Below are positions 22,659 to 32,639 of a stretch of 64,000 nt of DNA, one piece after another. Origin of the DNA: Telopea speciosissima (lineage: Eukaryota > Streptophyta > Magnoliopsida > Proteales > Proteaceae); contig NC_057916.1 of assembly GCF_018873765.1 (NCBI RefSeq), positions 31,409,501 to 31,473,500 on the forward strand. The letters are read 5' to 3'. The notes beneath the pieces are model-generated. The model was not told where the DNA came from. It made no database searches and saw only the letters and a program-made list of their open reading frames with translations. Every line of letters begins with the position of its first letter. Within the stretch, counting starts at the first letter, position 1. The position numbers were made by a program, and so were the translations under genes.

Positions 22659-22862
22659 TCGAGTAGTACGTGAATCTGTTTTTTTTTTTTTTTTGTTTGA
22701 GCTTCAAACAAGTGCTCTGTTTTCTTTGATAATTAATTAAGGGGGATAAAGCTAGCTAGGGAAATTCCTTTCACTTGTTAAATCCTACTTAGTTTGGATT
22801 CTAATTTTTCTGTTTGTAATAGGCCAATAATGTTAGATTGATTGTTTCACAACAAACAAATT

Positions 22863-22868
22863 AATAAA
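22863..22868 (+). terminator. candidate poly(A) signal of gene 1
   Basis: AATAAA in TTAATAAAGAAG, about 205 bp after the stop. The same block reappears at about 28315, at the start of duplicated segment B, without a P450 gene in front of it. Confidence 0.4.
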
Positions 22869-24129
22869 GAAGATATTTAAAATAGAAATATTTTAATTTT
22901 TTTATCTAGTTTTATAATTTATAATTGTTTGTTTCTCAATCAAAAAAAAAAAAATTCTATATATTCTTAACCAATGAAATTACCACCCCCAATTAATGGA
23001 AAATCTCATACATATTGATGCCCTATGTGCGCTGTCTCATTGACTCCATCCATATATACGATTTTTTAACAAAAAAATTCTTATTGACTCCTATGCTGGT
23101 GCAGGGTCACACGATCAACCAAAGATCTTTTGCCCATATTTTTCAAAAGATAAACCTCACTTACTATTCTCAGAAATTCACCGTTAACGTAGAATTCGTG
23201 TTTATCACTATTATTAAGAAAAGCTTTACGGACCCATTATAGTATTCAAAAAGTTGACTCTAAGATACAAAATAAATGGAAAAAAAAATCAATTATCAGT
23301 CAAATAAAGCCCACAAAATCTAAGTTGTTTAATATCTAAGCCAGTCAGATTTTACCATGATCTTGACATTAGGACAATATTTTAACATCCTACTCTGACT
23401 TATTATTAGGGACTGAAATCTATTTACTCCGATTAGCCTAATGCAGCCCAAGTTATGCCCCTTATAGTCAAGAAGGTGAGGAAACAACGACAAACTATAT
23501 AAGACAAAATTGTCACTTTTCATATTAAAACTCAATTATTTTCTCCCATACATTTTTATGAATTTTTAAAGCTTATATACTCGCGACATGAAATGTGACA
23601 AGTAATTAACATATATACCATGCAACCTGTTTATAAACTAAAATTTAAGTCCTAACTAATCTACCACATTTTACCCACAAAAAAAACTAATCTACCACAT
23701 GATCGATATTAGGTCACCCAACTAACATCTTATGATAAGACGAAACCGCAAACAAGGGTAGAGACCACAAACAAATATCGAAATCTATTTGTTTTCTTTC
23801 CCTAAAACTTCTCTCTCTTTCCTTCTCTTCCAATTCTTATCTAAACAAGAGATTAATACTTCCCTTAAAAATTGTTCAAAGTTGGGGGGAGTAGGGTCGA
23901 AATTGACTCACTCAATGCCTTTGAAATAAAAGCATAGTGATTTAAATAAGAACAAGAACATGACAGGTTCTCTGAATCATGACCGTGATTTAATTAAGAA
24001 CATGGCAGGTTCCATGGATCATATAATCATTTGGATGGGGATAGCATAATTAATAGGGCAGCATTTACATCAATAAATAGGGGGATGGGATTGAAATGGG
24101 TTTGAACTCCCGTTCTAATTTTTATACTT

Positions 24130-25495
24130 AAATTTTCACGTACCACCCCTGATATCACGTAATTATAAAAATATTTCTCAGTTTTAGAAAATTTTACGTA
24201 CTCCCCTGAGTTTCACAAAAGTTAACAAATGCCCTCATTCCGTTAGTTTATGATTAATAATGCTAAAAACAAGGAGTGAACTGACAAAATCGCCTTTGCA
24301 GAAAAAAAAAAAAAAAAAAAAAAACCTGCAAATTTGCTTCCCCAAATCGTCTAGGATTTGAAAAAAAGGAAGTTGAGTTGGTATTCTCGGCCGATTCTAA
24401 TCGGTATTAGATATTGAGTGAAGTGAGTATTTCTATCAAGAAAGATCATTCTCTGTTCCCTCTTACCTTTTGCTCTTTTGGGACTTTTTGTTCTATCTCT
24501 CTATCTCTCTTTCTTGCAGAGCTTTTAATTCATTCCTTCTTCGTGTCTGTTCTTCTTGACCTCAACAAATCGTTAATCAATTTCTCTCTCGTCAATCTAT
24601 TTGAATCCTTAATCTGAAGAGGGGGGGGGGGGGGCAAAGCAGGTATAGTTATTATGGTCGTGTCTCTGCGGAACTGGGATCTTCATTAGGAGTGATGGAA
24701 GGAAATAGGCAATATGATGGTTTGGTTTCTCTCGAACTCACTGGGATCTCATGAATTGAGGTTTATTAGTGACTGGATTTTATTGCTGGGGTTGGAAATT
24801 CTGGACTGCTCTCCTTCTTTTCTATTCCCCGTACCTCCTCCTCTTCTTAAACATCTCTCGCCTTTCAATTTAGAAGAGTCTTGCTTGTAGGAGCTCTACC
24901 TCTATTATATTTGTTAGGATTTTTAGTTACTTCAAATTCAAATTTGTGAATGGGAGAAGATGGCTCAGAGATGCTTGTCGGCACCATTCTTAACAAAGAG
25001 TATTGTTGGAGGATTCCAGCACTGACGATGTCATCTCATGGAACGATACTGGTACTACCTTCGTTGTCTAGAAACCTGCGGATTTCGCCAAGGATTTGCT
25101 CCCAAATTAAGTATTTCAAGCACAACAATTTCTCCAGCTTTGTTCGTCAATTAAATACTTGTGTACGTACGTATCCAATTTTCATTCTCTCTCCTATTCT
25201 CCGTGTGCGTTCATGTGTGATGGATTGATGGCCTTCCATGGATGCTTGATATATCAACTCATCTTCTCTTTTTTCAAACCCCAAACAATTTGGGGAAGAT
25301 GAGTTGCAGGAATTTTTTTATGTGTCAATTGCAATTTTGTCAGTTCATCCCATATTTTTAACGTTATTAATCATAAACTTATGATATGGGGCATGTGTTA
25401 ACTTTTGTGAACCTCAGGGGGTACGTAGAATTTTCTAAAAGTGAGGGGTGTGTTTATAATTACATGATACCACAGGGGTGGTACATGAAAATTTT
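24130..25495. mobile_element. MULE-like TIR element 3A carrying an HSF exon
   Basis: Inverted repeats of more than 150 bp bound the element: AAATTTTCACGTACCACCCC on the left and AAATTTTCATGTACCACCCC read from the right. The match extends through the TCCGTTAGTTTATGATTAATAA region to CCCCAAATCGT. An A-run (24301-24324) and a G-run (about 24622-24634) lie inside. It holds a heat-shock-factor exon. A deleted sister copy occupies the same place in segment B (29612-30172), so the insertion predates the A/B duplication. Confidence 0.82.
24960..25170 (+). pseudogene. captured class-B heat shock factor exon 1 (HSFB1-like)
   Basis: The sequence starts ATGGCTCAGAGATGC (MAQRCLSAPFLTK) and continues, with small frame shifts, through STDDVISWNDTGTTFVV, KPADFAKDLLPN and YFKHNNFSSFVRQLNT. 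This is the N-terminal two thirds of a heat-shock-factor DNA-binding domain, including the recognition helix. Homology ends exactly where plant HSF genes have their conserved intron, and the next bases (from 25163) are GTACGT, a good donor site. The Trp after FVV is a TAG stop and the LLPN-YFK junction is frameshifted, so it cannot encode a working factor. Class B, perhaps B1, is judged from the start and the wording. It was captured by the surrounding MULE. Confidence 0.82.
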
Positions 25496-25564
25496 CTTTC
25501 GTTTTTTTTGGTCTCTAGAGGTTAAGAAAAGAAAATTATACAATTAAAACATGTACATGATTAA

Positions 25565-26030
25565 ACTCCAAGCATATCAATGATTAAACTCCAAGCATAT
25601 CAAGACGAAAGCCTTTGTAATTCCACCTTCATCATTCCCATCAGTAGAGAACGAGACTCTAGAATGCCTTCAAAGACCACCTTCGGCATTGCCTCTGTAG
25701 GTAGAAGATTTTTTTTTTCATCCTCTTTCAAAATCGTGATCTGTATCCAAAAATGCGGAGTTCGGAACTCAATGATCCGGGGTCGGGAGAGAGGGATAAA
25801 GGTTCTTACTTTTAGGAGTCGGCACCTAACTGAGGGTCTAGGACCCATAAATGTGTCTTCCTCTCCTTTTGGGAGGAGAGGCCTATATTTGATTCAACAA
25901 TGGATAAGGCAATGTCTTCTCCAGATCTCTGGTAAGTTCAAGGTTACATGCTAGGAAGCTGTTACACACCCAAATTCATTAATATGGCTTCTGTATGCTA
26001 GAGGGGTGATGCAAATATTACACCCTTAGG
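25565..26030. other. unidentified conserved stretch in segments A and B
   Basis: The block from AGTAGAGAACGAGACTCTAGAATGCC through GTCGGGAGAGAGGGATAAA to the GGAGGAGAGG run (quoted in part) is shared with 30305-30700 and has an interrupted minus-strand frame of about 80-100 residues rich in Arg and Glu. I do not recognise the product. In copy A a 25-bp repeat (GATTAAACTCCAAGCATATCAA, trimmed) is doubled at 25559-25603, while copy B has one. Probably non-coding. Confidence 0.4.
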
Positions 26031-26781
26031 GGATCCCTAAAGAGTTTTGGCTTATCCTGATTATGGACATAAATGGATAGTAGAGATTATGTATTTAAAA
26101 AATTAGTTTCTGAAAACTATTTGAATCCATTCGATGCAGATATGGATATTTAAATTTTAGACTGAATATTATCCTATTCATTTAGATTTGATTATAAAAC
26201 ATGATTAAATAATATTATATAATCCTAAAATATTCTTATCAATTCACATTATATTACAAATAATTAAACAAGAAATTAAATCCAAAAAAAAAAAAATGAT
26301 TCATGAGAGATTCTCATGTCTCAAAGAAACAAAGGCTGAATTGGTAGCTTCTGCTTGGGTTTTGCAATATCTAATCCGACAGGAATGGCTGCTTATTCAT
26401 TCATCTCCTCTCTCTTCCATGCTTCTTCCCCTACAACCATGTCCCATTCTCCAATTAAAAAAAAAAAATTGATATTTCTTCCCATACCTCTTACAGTTCC
26501 TCCTTCACAATCTGTGTTTTCGAAAGAAAGCTACCCTTGTTAGCTGATATTACCTAACTGATCCTCTAAGATAAAATAAAGCAGATTTAGATACGAATTT
26601 GGTAATCTTAATCTATTAATATCAGGGTTTAAAAAAACAAAAAAAACATAAATTACACGTGCCTCCCCTGAGGTATGACTTAATTACACTTTTATCCTTG
26701 AGTTTTCGCCTAAGGCTTGACCAAAGTAACAAAAACACCCACTCCATTAACTGTAGCAGTAAAACTTTGGTCCTGTGAACC

Positions 26782-26988
26782 ATTAATGGGGGATTCGACT
26801 CCCCTACTTTTGCCTGCCCGGTCCTGCCGTGCACCCCCACACACAAGCGCGGTGGAAAGTATCGCCTTGCCCCCGCTCGGGCAAGGCGCTTGGGCAAGGG
26901 TAAGGTGGTACATTCTGCCTTGCTTGTGTGCGGGGCACACATGGCAGTATGGGCAGGTGGAAGTAGACGAGTCGAATTGATTAATGGG
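26782..26988. mobile_element. GC-rich hairpin element a, 9-bp TSD
   Basis: The element is 26791-26979, flanked by ATTAATGGG at 26782-26790 and 26980-26988. Segment B has the uninterrupted site at 31693-31701. The two arms pair over most of their length (TGCCTGCCC, CACACAAG and CGCCTTGCCCC have inverted partners). The centre is GTATCGCCTTGCCCCCGCTC, the family core. Confidence 0.85.
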
Positions 26989-27188
26989 TGAATCCAGATC
27001 GTCTACTGCCTGTTGCCCGTAGCAGCCATAGTAGCGCACTAATGAGGTGCGGTGCAATGACCGCCTTACCCTTGCTCGGGCAAGGTGCTCGGGCAGGGGT
27101 AAGGCGGCCATTGCACCGCGCCTCATTAGTGCGCTGCTATGGCTGCTATGGGCAGGCAGGCTGTAGACGATCCTCATCCTTAATGGGT
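26981..27188. mobile_element. GC-rich hairpin element b, 9-bp TSD, abutting element a
   Basis: The element is 26990-27179, flanked by TTAATGGGT at 26981-26989 and 27180-27188. The left copy is also the right duplication of element a shifted by one base. The outer tips are GAATCCAGATCGTCTAC and, from the right, GGATGAGGATCGTCTAC. The arms AGCAGCCATAGTAGCGCAC and CTAATGAGGTGCGGTGC have near-exact inverted partners. Core AATGACCGCCTTACCC. Confidence 0.88.
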
Positions 27189-27261
27189 CCTCTCCTTGCC
27201 TCCTTGTGGTCTGTGGGGCCCCGTAACCCCCAAGTGAGGATGACTTGCAGCATAGGTTCTT

Positions 27262-27437
27262 GGCATATACGGATCTTTATCGCCCCCAGTACTACTAGGG
27301 TGATGTGTGCATCATGCGGCGCTGCACAGCCCATGTGTGCACGGTGGGGCCCACTGTGCACATATGGGAGGTGCTACGCCGCACGATGCGCACAACACCC
27401 CCAGTAGTACTAGGGGTGATAATTTTCCGGCATATAC
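27262..27437. mobile_element. hairpin element c (GGATCTTTATCGCCCC type), 9-bp TSD
   Basis: The element is 27271-27428, flanked by GGCATATAC at 27262-27270 and 27429-27437, with the empty site in segment B at 31775-31783. The tip GGATCTTTATCGCCCCCAGT pairs with GGAAAATTATCACCCCTAGT read from the right. The centre GTGCACGGTGGGGCCCAC differs from the AATGACCGCC family but matches element g at 34756. Confidence 0.88.
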
Positions 27438-27640
27438 ACCACAAGTTGGAGTTAGTCGTTTTCCAAGGTGGCCCCTGTGAGCTCCTAGTGACCCCCTTCG
27501 GGTCTTCACCTTGCCTCCTTGTGGGGTCCTGTAAACCCCTTGTGGAGACCTTGAAAAAAATCTTTTTGAGTACAATATAGTGATATACGGTAAAGTTAAG
27601 GATTAAGTAGTAAAGATGATTTCAAATTTAGAAGAGAGAG

Positions 27641-28294
27641 ATAGAATTTCTTAGATCTACTGGATAAAAAAAAGATTTACACAACTGGAAAGTAAAATTT
27701 ATGTTTTACATTTGCAAGTTATACTGGTGAAAAGATTTACCCAATCCCCATATGAGTATAAAAAGGTAACTGAAAAACCTAAAATACCCGCAAGTCCCAA
27801 CATCCTTCTCTCTCTCTCCTTTCTTCTTCTTCGTCTTCTTCCTTCGACGGCAATCACTCCCTCCTCCCTGCAAATTAACCTGCCCCGCACCTCTACCTCC
27901 ACCTCTACCAAACCCACCCCTCCCTCCCTCTCCCGATCTTTTCGACTCTTTCCCTACCCACTCCCTCCCCCGCAAATCCACCCCACCCCTTCCATCCCTA
28001 CAAACCTGCTCCACTGGTAGAACTGCTTCCTGTTGGTATGTTTTGTTTGTATCTTGGCTCTATGGCTCTTTGGTGTCTTCGTGTAGTTGCAAGGAATGCT
28101 GACCATTGTTATAAAACACAATAGCATAGATGACATTAGGCTCTACGGATCTCATTCATCCCCAACCAATTTTGCTACCATGCGTCTACTAGAACAAATT
28201 AAGCATTTCAATTAAGACAATTTAAATTTTCAGCATCACTACATATTCAGATTAAAAAGAGCCCCTTCCTGACCGTGACGGAGTAGAGTGAAAT
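27641..28294. other. junction between duplicated segments; pyrimidine-rich, no clear gene
   Basis: This sequence is unique to the A/B junction. Positions 27800-28015 are a C/T-rich stretch that translates as Ser/Pro/Leu low-complexity in one frame and is not credible as a gene. I see no TIR or LTR signature. A P450 body would be expected here if segment B once followed its own gene. Confidence 0.4.
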
Positions 28295-29611
28295 CTGGGT
28301 GTAAACACAAATAAATTAATAAAGAAGATTTTAAAAATATAAATATTTTATTATTTTATCTAGTTTTATAATTATTTGTTTTTCAATCAAAAAAAAATTC
28401 TATATATTCCTACCAAACCCCCCCCCCCCCCTTATAACTGGAAAATACCATACATGTTGATGCCCTTATGTGCGTTTTCTCATTGGTTCCATCCATATAT
28501 ACGACTATTTAGTAAAAAACTTTATCATTGACTCCTATGTTGGTGCCGGGGCCACACGATCAAACAAAGATCTTTTACCCATATTTTTCAAAAGACAAAC
28601 CTCACTTACGATTCTCAGAAATTCACCGTTAACGTAGAATTCGTTTTTATCACACTATTATTAAGAAAAGCTTTACGGACCCACTATAGTATTCAAAAAG
28701 TTGACTCTTAAGATACAAAATAAATAGAAAAAAAATCAATTATCGGTCAAATAAAGCCCACAAAATCTAAGTTGTTTAATATCTAAGCCAGTCAGATTTT
28801 ACCATGATTTTGACATTAGGTCAATATTTTAACATCCTACTCTGACTTATTAGGGACTGAAAATCTATTTCCAGGCTCTACTTAAGTCAGCCAACCATCA
28901 ACTTGAGCTCTTATTAGCCTAATGCAGCCTAAGTTATACCCCCCCTTATAGTCAAGAAGGTGAGGGACAACGACAAACTACTACTACTTTAATGAGGGAC
29001 TTTAGAACATATATAGGACAAAAATGTCACTTTTCATAGTAAAACTCAATTATTTTCTCCCATACATTATTATCAATTTATAAAGCTTATATACTTACCA
29101 TATGATGTGACAAGTAATTAACATATATACCATGCAACCTGTTTATAAACTAAAATTTAAGCCCTAACTAATTTACCACATTTTACCAATAAAGAAAAGA
29201 AAAATTAATCTACCACATGATCGATATTAGGTCCACCTAACTAACATCTTATGATAAGGCGAAATCTATTTGTTTTCTTTCCCTAAGACTTCTCTCTCTT
29301 TTCTTCTCTTCTCTTCCAATTCTTATCTAAACAAGAGATTAATACTTCCCTTAAAATTTGTTCAAAGTTGGGGGTGGAGTAGGGTCGAAATTGACTCACT
29401 CAATGCCTCTGAAATAAAAGGACAGTGATTTAAGTAAGAACATGACAGGTTCTCTGAATCATAACCGTGATTTAAGTAAGAACATGGCAGGTTCTATGGA
29501 TCATATAATCATATGGATGGGGATAGCATAAATAATAGGGCAGCATTTACATCAATAAATAGGGGGATGGGATTGAAATGGGTTTGAACTCCCGTTCAAA
29601 TTTCTATACTT

Positions 29612-30172
29612 AAATTTTCATGTATCACCCTTGAGATATCACGTAATCATCAACACATCCCTCAGTTTTAAAAATCCACGTACCCCAGAAGTTCAGAAAA
29701 ATTAACACATGCTCCCATTCCGTTAGTTTATGACTAATAACATTAAAAACAAAGGATGAACTGACAAAATTGCCCCTAAAAAAACAAATAATAACCTGCA
29801 AGTCATCTTCCCAAATCGTTTAGGGTTTGAAAAAAAGGAAGTTGAGTTTGTTTTCTCGGCCGATTCTAATCGGTATTAGATATTGAGTGAAATGAGTATT
29901 TCTATCAAGAAAGATCATTCTCTGATCCCTCTTACCTTTTGCTCTTTTGGGACTTTTTCTTCTACCTCTCTTTCTTGCAGAGCTTTTAATTCATTTTTAT
30001 GTGCCAAGGGCAATTTTTTTAGTTCACCCCATATTTTTAACGTTTTCAGTCATAAACTAATCAAATGGGGGCATGTGTTAACTTTTGTAAACCTCAGGGT
30101 ATGTAGAATTTTCCAAAATTGGGGGATGTGTTTATAATTACATGATACCTCAGGGGTGGTACTTGAAAATTT
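29612..30172. mobile_element. MULE-like element 3B, internally deleted
   Basis: It has the same inverted termini and the same position relative to flanks as 24130-25495, but only 0.56 kb long. Sequence jumps from TTGCAGAGCTTTTAATTCATT directly to TTTATGTGCC, removing the HSF fragment. This deletion happened after the A/B duplication. Confidence 0.82.
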
Positions 30173-31314
30173 CCCTGTTTTTTCTCTCTAAAAGTTAGGG
30201 AAAGAAAATTATACAATTAAAACATGTACATGATTAAATTCCAAGCATATCAAGCCTAAAGAAGGAAAAAATACAAAAGCCTTTGAAATAACACCTTCAC
30301 CATTCCCATCAGTAGAGAACGAGACTCTAGAATGCCTTCAAAGACCACCTTCGGCATTGCCACTGTAGGTAGAAGGTTGATTTTTTTTTTTTTTTTTTTT
30401 TTTTTTATCATCGTCCTCTTTCAAATTCGTGATCTGTAGTCGAAAATGTGGAGTTCGAAACTCGACAATCCGAGGTCGGGAGAGAGGGATAAAAGTTCTG
30501 ACTTTTATGAGTCGCCTCCTAACTGAGGATCTAGGACCCATAAATGTGTCTTCCTCCTCCTTTTGGGAGGAGAGGACTATATTTGATTCAACAATAAATA
30601 AGGCAATGTCTTCTCTAGATCTCTGGTTAAGTTCAAGGTTACATGCTAGGAAGCTGTTACACACCCAAAGTCATAAATATGGCTTATGTATTCTAGAGGG
30701 GTGATGCAGATATTACACCCTTAGGGGATCCCTAAAGAGTTTTGGCTTATCCTGATTATGGACATAAATGCATAGTAGAAAATATGTATTTAAAAAACCT
30801 GTTTCTGAAAACTATGAGAATCCATTCGATGCAGATATGGATGTTTAAATTTTAGAGTGAATATTATTCCATTCATTTAGATTTTATAATAAAGCATGAT
30901 TAAATAATATTAATACTAAAATATCCTTATCAATTCTTATTATATTACAAATAATTAAACAAGAAATTAAATGCAAAAAAAAAAAAAAAAAAAAAATGAT
31001 TCATGAGAGATTCTCACTTCTCAAAGAAACAAAGGCTGAATTGGTAGCTTCTGCTTGGGTTTTGCAATATCTAATCCTATAGGAATGGCTGCTTGTTCAT
31101 TCATCTCCTCTCTCTTCCACGCTTCTTCCCCTACAACCATGCCCCATTCTCCAATTAAAAAAACAAATTGATATCTCTCCCCATACCTCTTAAAGTTCCT
31201 CCTTCACAATCTGTGTTTTCGAAAGAAAGCTACCCCTGTTAGTTGATATTACCTAACTATTCCTCTAAGATAAAATAAAGCAGATTCAGATACTAATTTG
31301 GTAACCTTAATCCA

Positions 31315-31519
31315 TTAATTTCGGCCTTAACTCCTCTCAGGTTCCCTGTCCGGTCAGGTTCGTAGGTTTCTCTCATAGGGGGCCGGAAATGACTACCTCA
31401 CCCCCTGCCCGAACACACTGATCGGGTCGGGTGAAGTCGTCATCTCTGTCCTCCCTATGAGAGGAACCTACGAACCTGACCGGGCAGGGAACCTGAGAGG
31501 AGAAAATTTCTTAATTTCA
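31315..31519. mobile_element. hairpin element d, 9-bp TSD
   Basis: The element is 31324-31510, flanked by TTAATTTCG (31315-31323) and TTAATTTCA (31511-31519). Segment A has the uninterrupted site near 26617. The arms CTCCTCTCAGGTTCCCTGTC and CGTAGGTTTCTCTCATAGGG have almost exact inverted partners. Core AATGACTACCTCACCCCC. Confidence 0.82.
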
Positions 31520-31849
31520 AGGTTAAATTAAAAAATAAAGGTAAATTACATATATCTCCCTTGAGGTATGATTTAATTACACTTTTATCCATGAGTTTTG
31601 AAAAATTACACATATCTCTCGAGAGGTTTGACCAAAGCAACAAAAACACCCACTCCATTAACTGTAGCAGCAAAATGTCGTTCCTGTGAACCATTAATGG
31701 GTCTTCTCCTTGCCTCCTTGTGGCATGTGGGCCCTGTAACCCCCAAGTGATGACAACTTGCAGCATAGGTTCTTGGCATATACACCACAAGTTGGAGTTG
31801 GGCACAAGTTAGTCGTTTTCCAAGGTGGCCCCGTGAGCTCCTACTGACC

Positions 31850-32019
31850 CCCTTTGGGAATCGTTGTCCCCTCCAATTCCTCCAATTCCTTTCATGGGGA
31901 TAGAAATGATCACCTTACCTCCTGCCTGAAAACACTACCCAAAGTGGGGTCCACTCCCCCCTATTAGAGGAATTGGAGGTGCCCGCAAAATGGAGGTGAT
32001 AATTATTCCCCCATTTGGG
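31850..32019. mobile_element. hairpin element e, probable 9-bp TSD
   Basis: The element is 31859-32010, flanked by CCCTTTGGG and CCATTTGGG (8 of 9 match). Segment A has CCCCTTCGGGTC uninterrupted at about 27494. The inverted arms include CCTCCAATTCCTC. Core AATGATCACCTTACCTCC. Confidence 0.75.
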
Positions 32020-32056
32020 TCTTCTCCTTGCTTCCTTGTGGGGTCGTGTAAACCCC

Positions 32057-32282
32057 TTGTGGGGGGACGAAATTTTACTGCTACACTAGTAGCAGAATTG
32101 TTTCACAAGGCTGGCAGCCAAGGAAATGGAATAATTCACTTTCCTTTTGGGTTCATAAATATCCCTCCTAAATTTTGGTATTTTATAAAATACCCCTTAT
32201 TCCATTTCCTTGGCTGCCAGCTTTGTAGCATGTAGCAGGAACTGCTATGGGCATAGCAGCAAAAAATTTTCTCTTGATGGGG
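32057..32282. mobile_element. hairpin element f, AT-richer centre
   Basis: The element is 32066-32273. Tips GACGAAATTTTACTGCTAC and, from the right, GAGAAAATTTTTTGCTGCTAT pair. CTGGCAGCCAAGGAAATGGA has an exact inverted partner. Possible decayed duplication TTGTGGGGG / TTGATGGGG. It is absent from segment A (about 27535). The centre lacks the common core. Confidence 0.65.
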
Positions 32283-32639
32283 CCCTTGCAAAAAGCTTTT
32301 TATCTTTTTGGTAAGGTGCAAAAAGCCTCTAAGAGTACAATATACGGTAAGGTTATAAGTAGTAAAGACGATTTAAAATTTAGAAGAGAGATATATTGTT
32401 TTATTTTGTTCATTGAAAAAGAAATAATTAAAAAGTAGATATAATAAAAATATTTCAACTTTTCTTTTCTTGTTTATTTATTTCTTTCCCAAACAACCAA
32501 ACATGGGCTATTACAATTTACAAATAGAAAAGTTATCCAAATTCGAAACTACGGATTTAACTAGTACAGGCTTTCCCATATTATGCCTTATCAAAAAAGA
32601 GTTAACATAGTATTATAAATTTAAACACATGCAGAGTCA

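Larger units (their letters stand above)
22845..27640 (+). repeat. segmental duplication copy A (downstream of gene 1)
   Basis: This segment matches 28295-32400 in direct orientation almost throughout: the AATAAAGAAGAT start, the GCTTTACGGACCCA block (23222 versus 28672), the GATCATATAATCAT block (24017 versus 29491), the MULE at 24130, the GGGGTGATGCA block (26004 versus 30701), and the end at AGTAGTAAAGA (27608 versus 32364). The copies differ by small indels and by private hairpin insertions. The direction is the same in both, so this is a direct duplication rather than mirrored 3' flanks of convergent genes. Confidence 0.88.
28295..32400 (+). repeat. segmental duplication copy B
   Basis: Direct duplicate of 22845-27640, beginning inside sequence equivalent to the gene 1 poly(A) region and ending next to the 3' flank of gene 2. 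It lacks hairpins a, b and c but has its own hairpins at 31324, 31859 and 32066. The MULE copy inside has lost about 800 bp. Poly(C) at about 28420-28431 is private to this copy. Confidence 0.88.

Noticed and set aside
26791..27179. CRISPR-like array (spaced similar palindromes)
   Set aside because: Plant nuclear context, only two or three adjacent copies, each flanked by its own 9-bp duplication, and no equal-length spacers.
26717..27407. Open frames of 90-155 codons on both strands across the hairpins at 26.7-27.6 kb
   Set aside because: They follow from GC-rich palindromes with few stop codons. The inverted arms make matching frames on both strands, and the elements are transposon insertions with target duplications.
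27712..28020. 102-codon frame in a C/T-rich stretch
   Set aside because: Low-complexity Ser/Pro/Leu composition, equal-size frames on the other strand, and no family signature.
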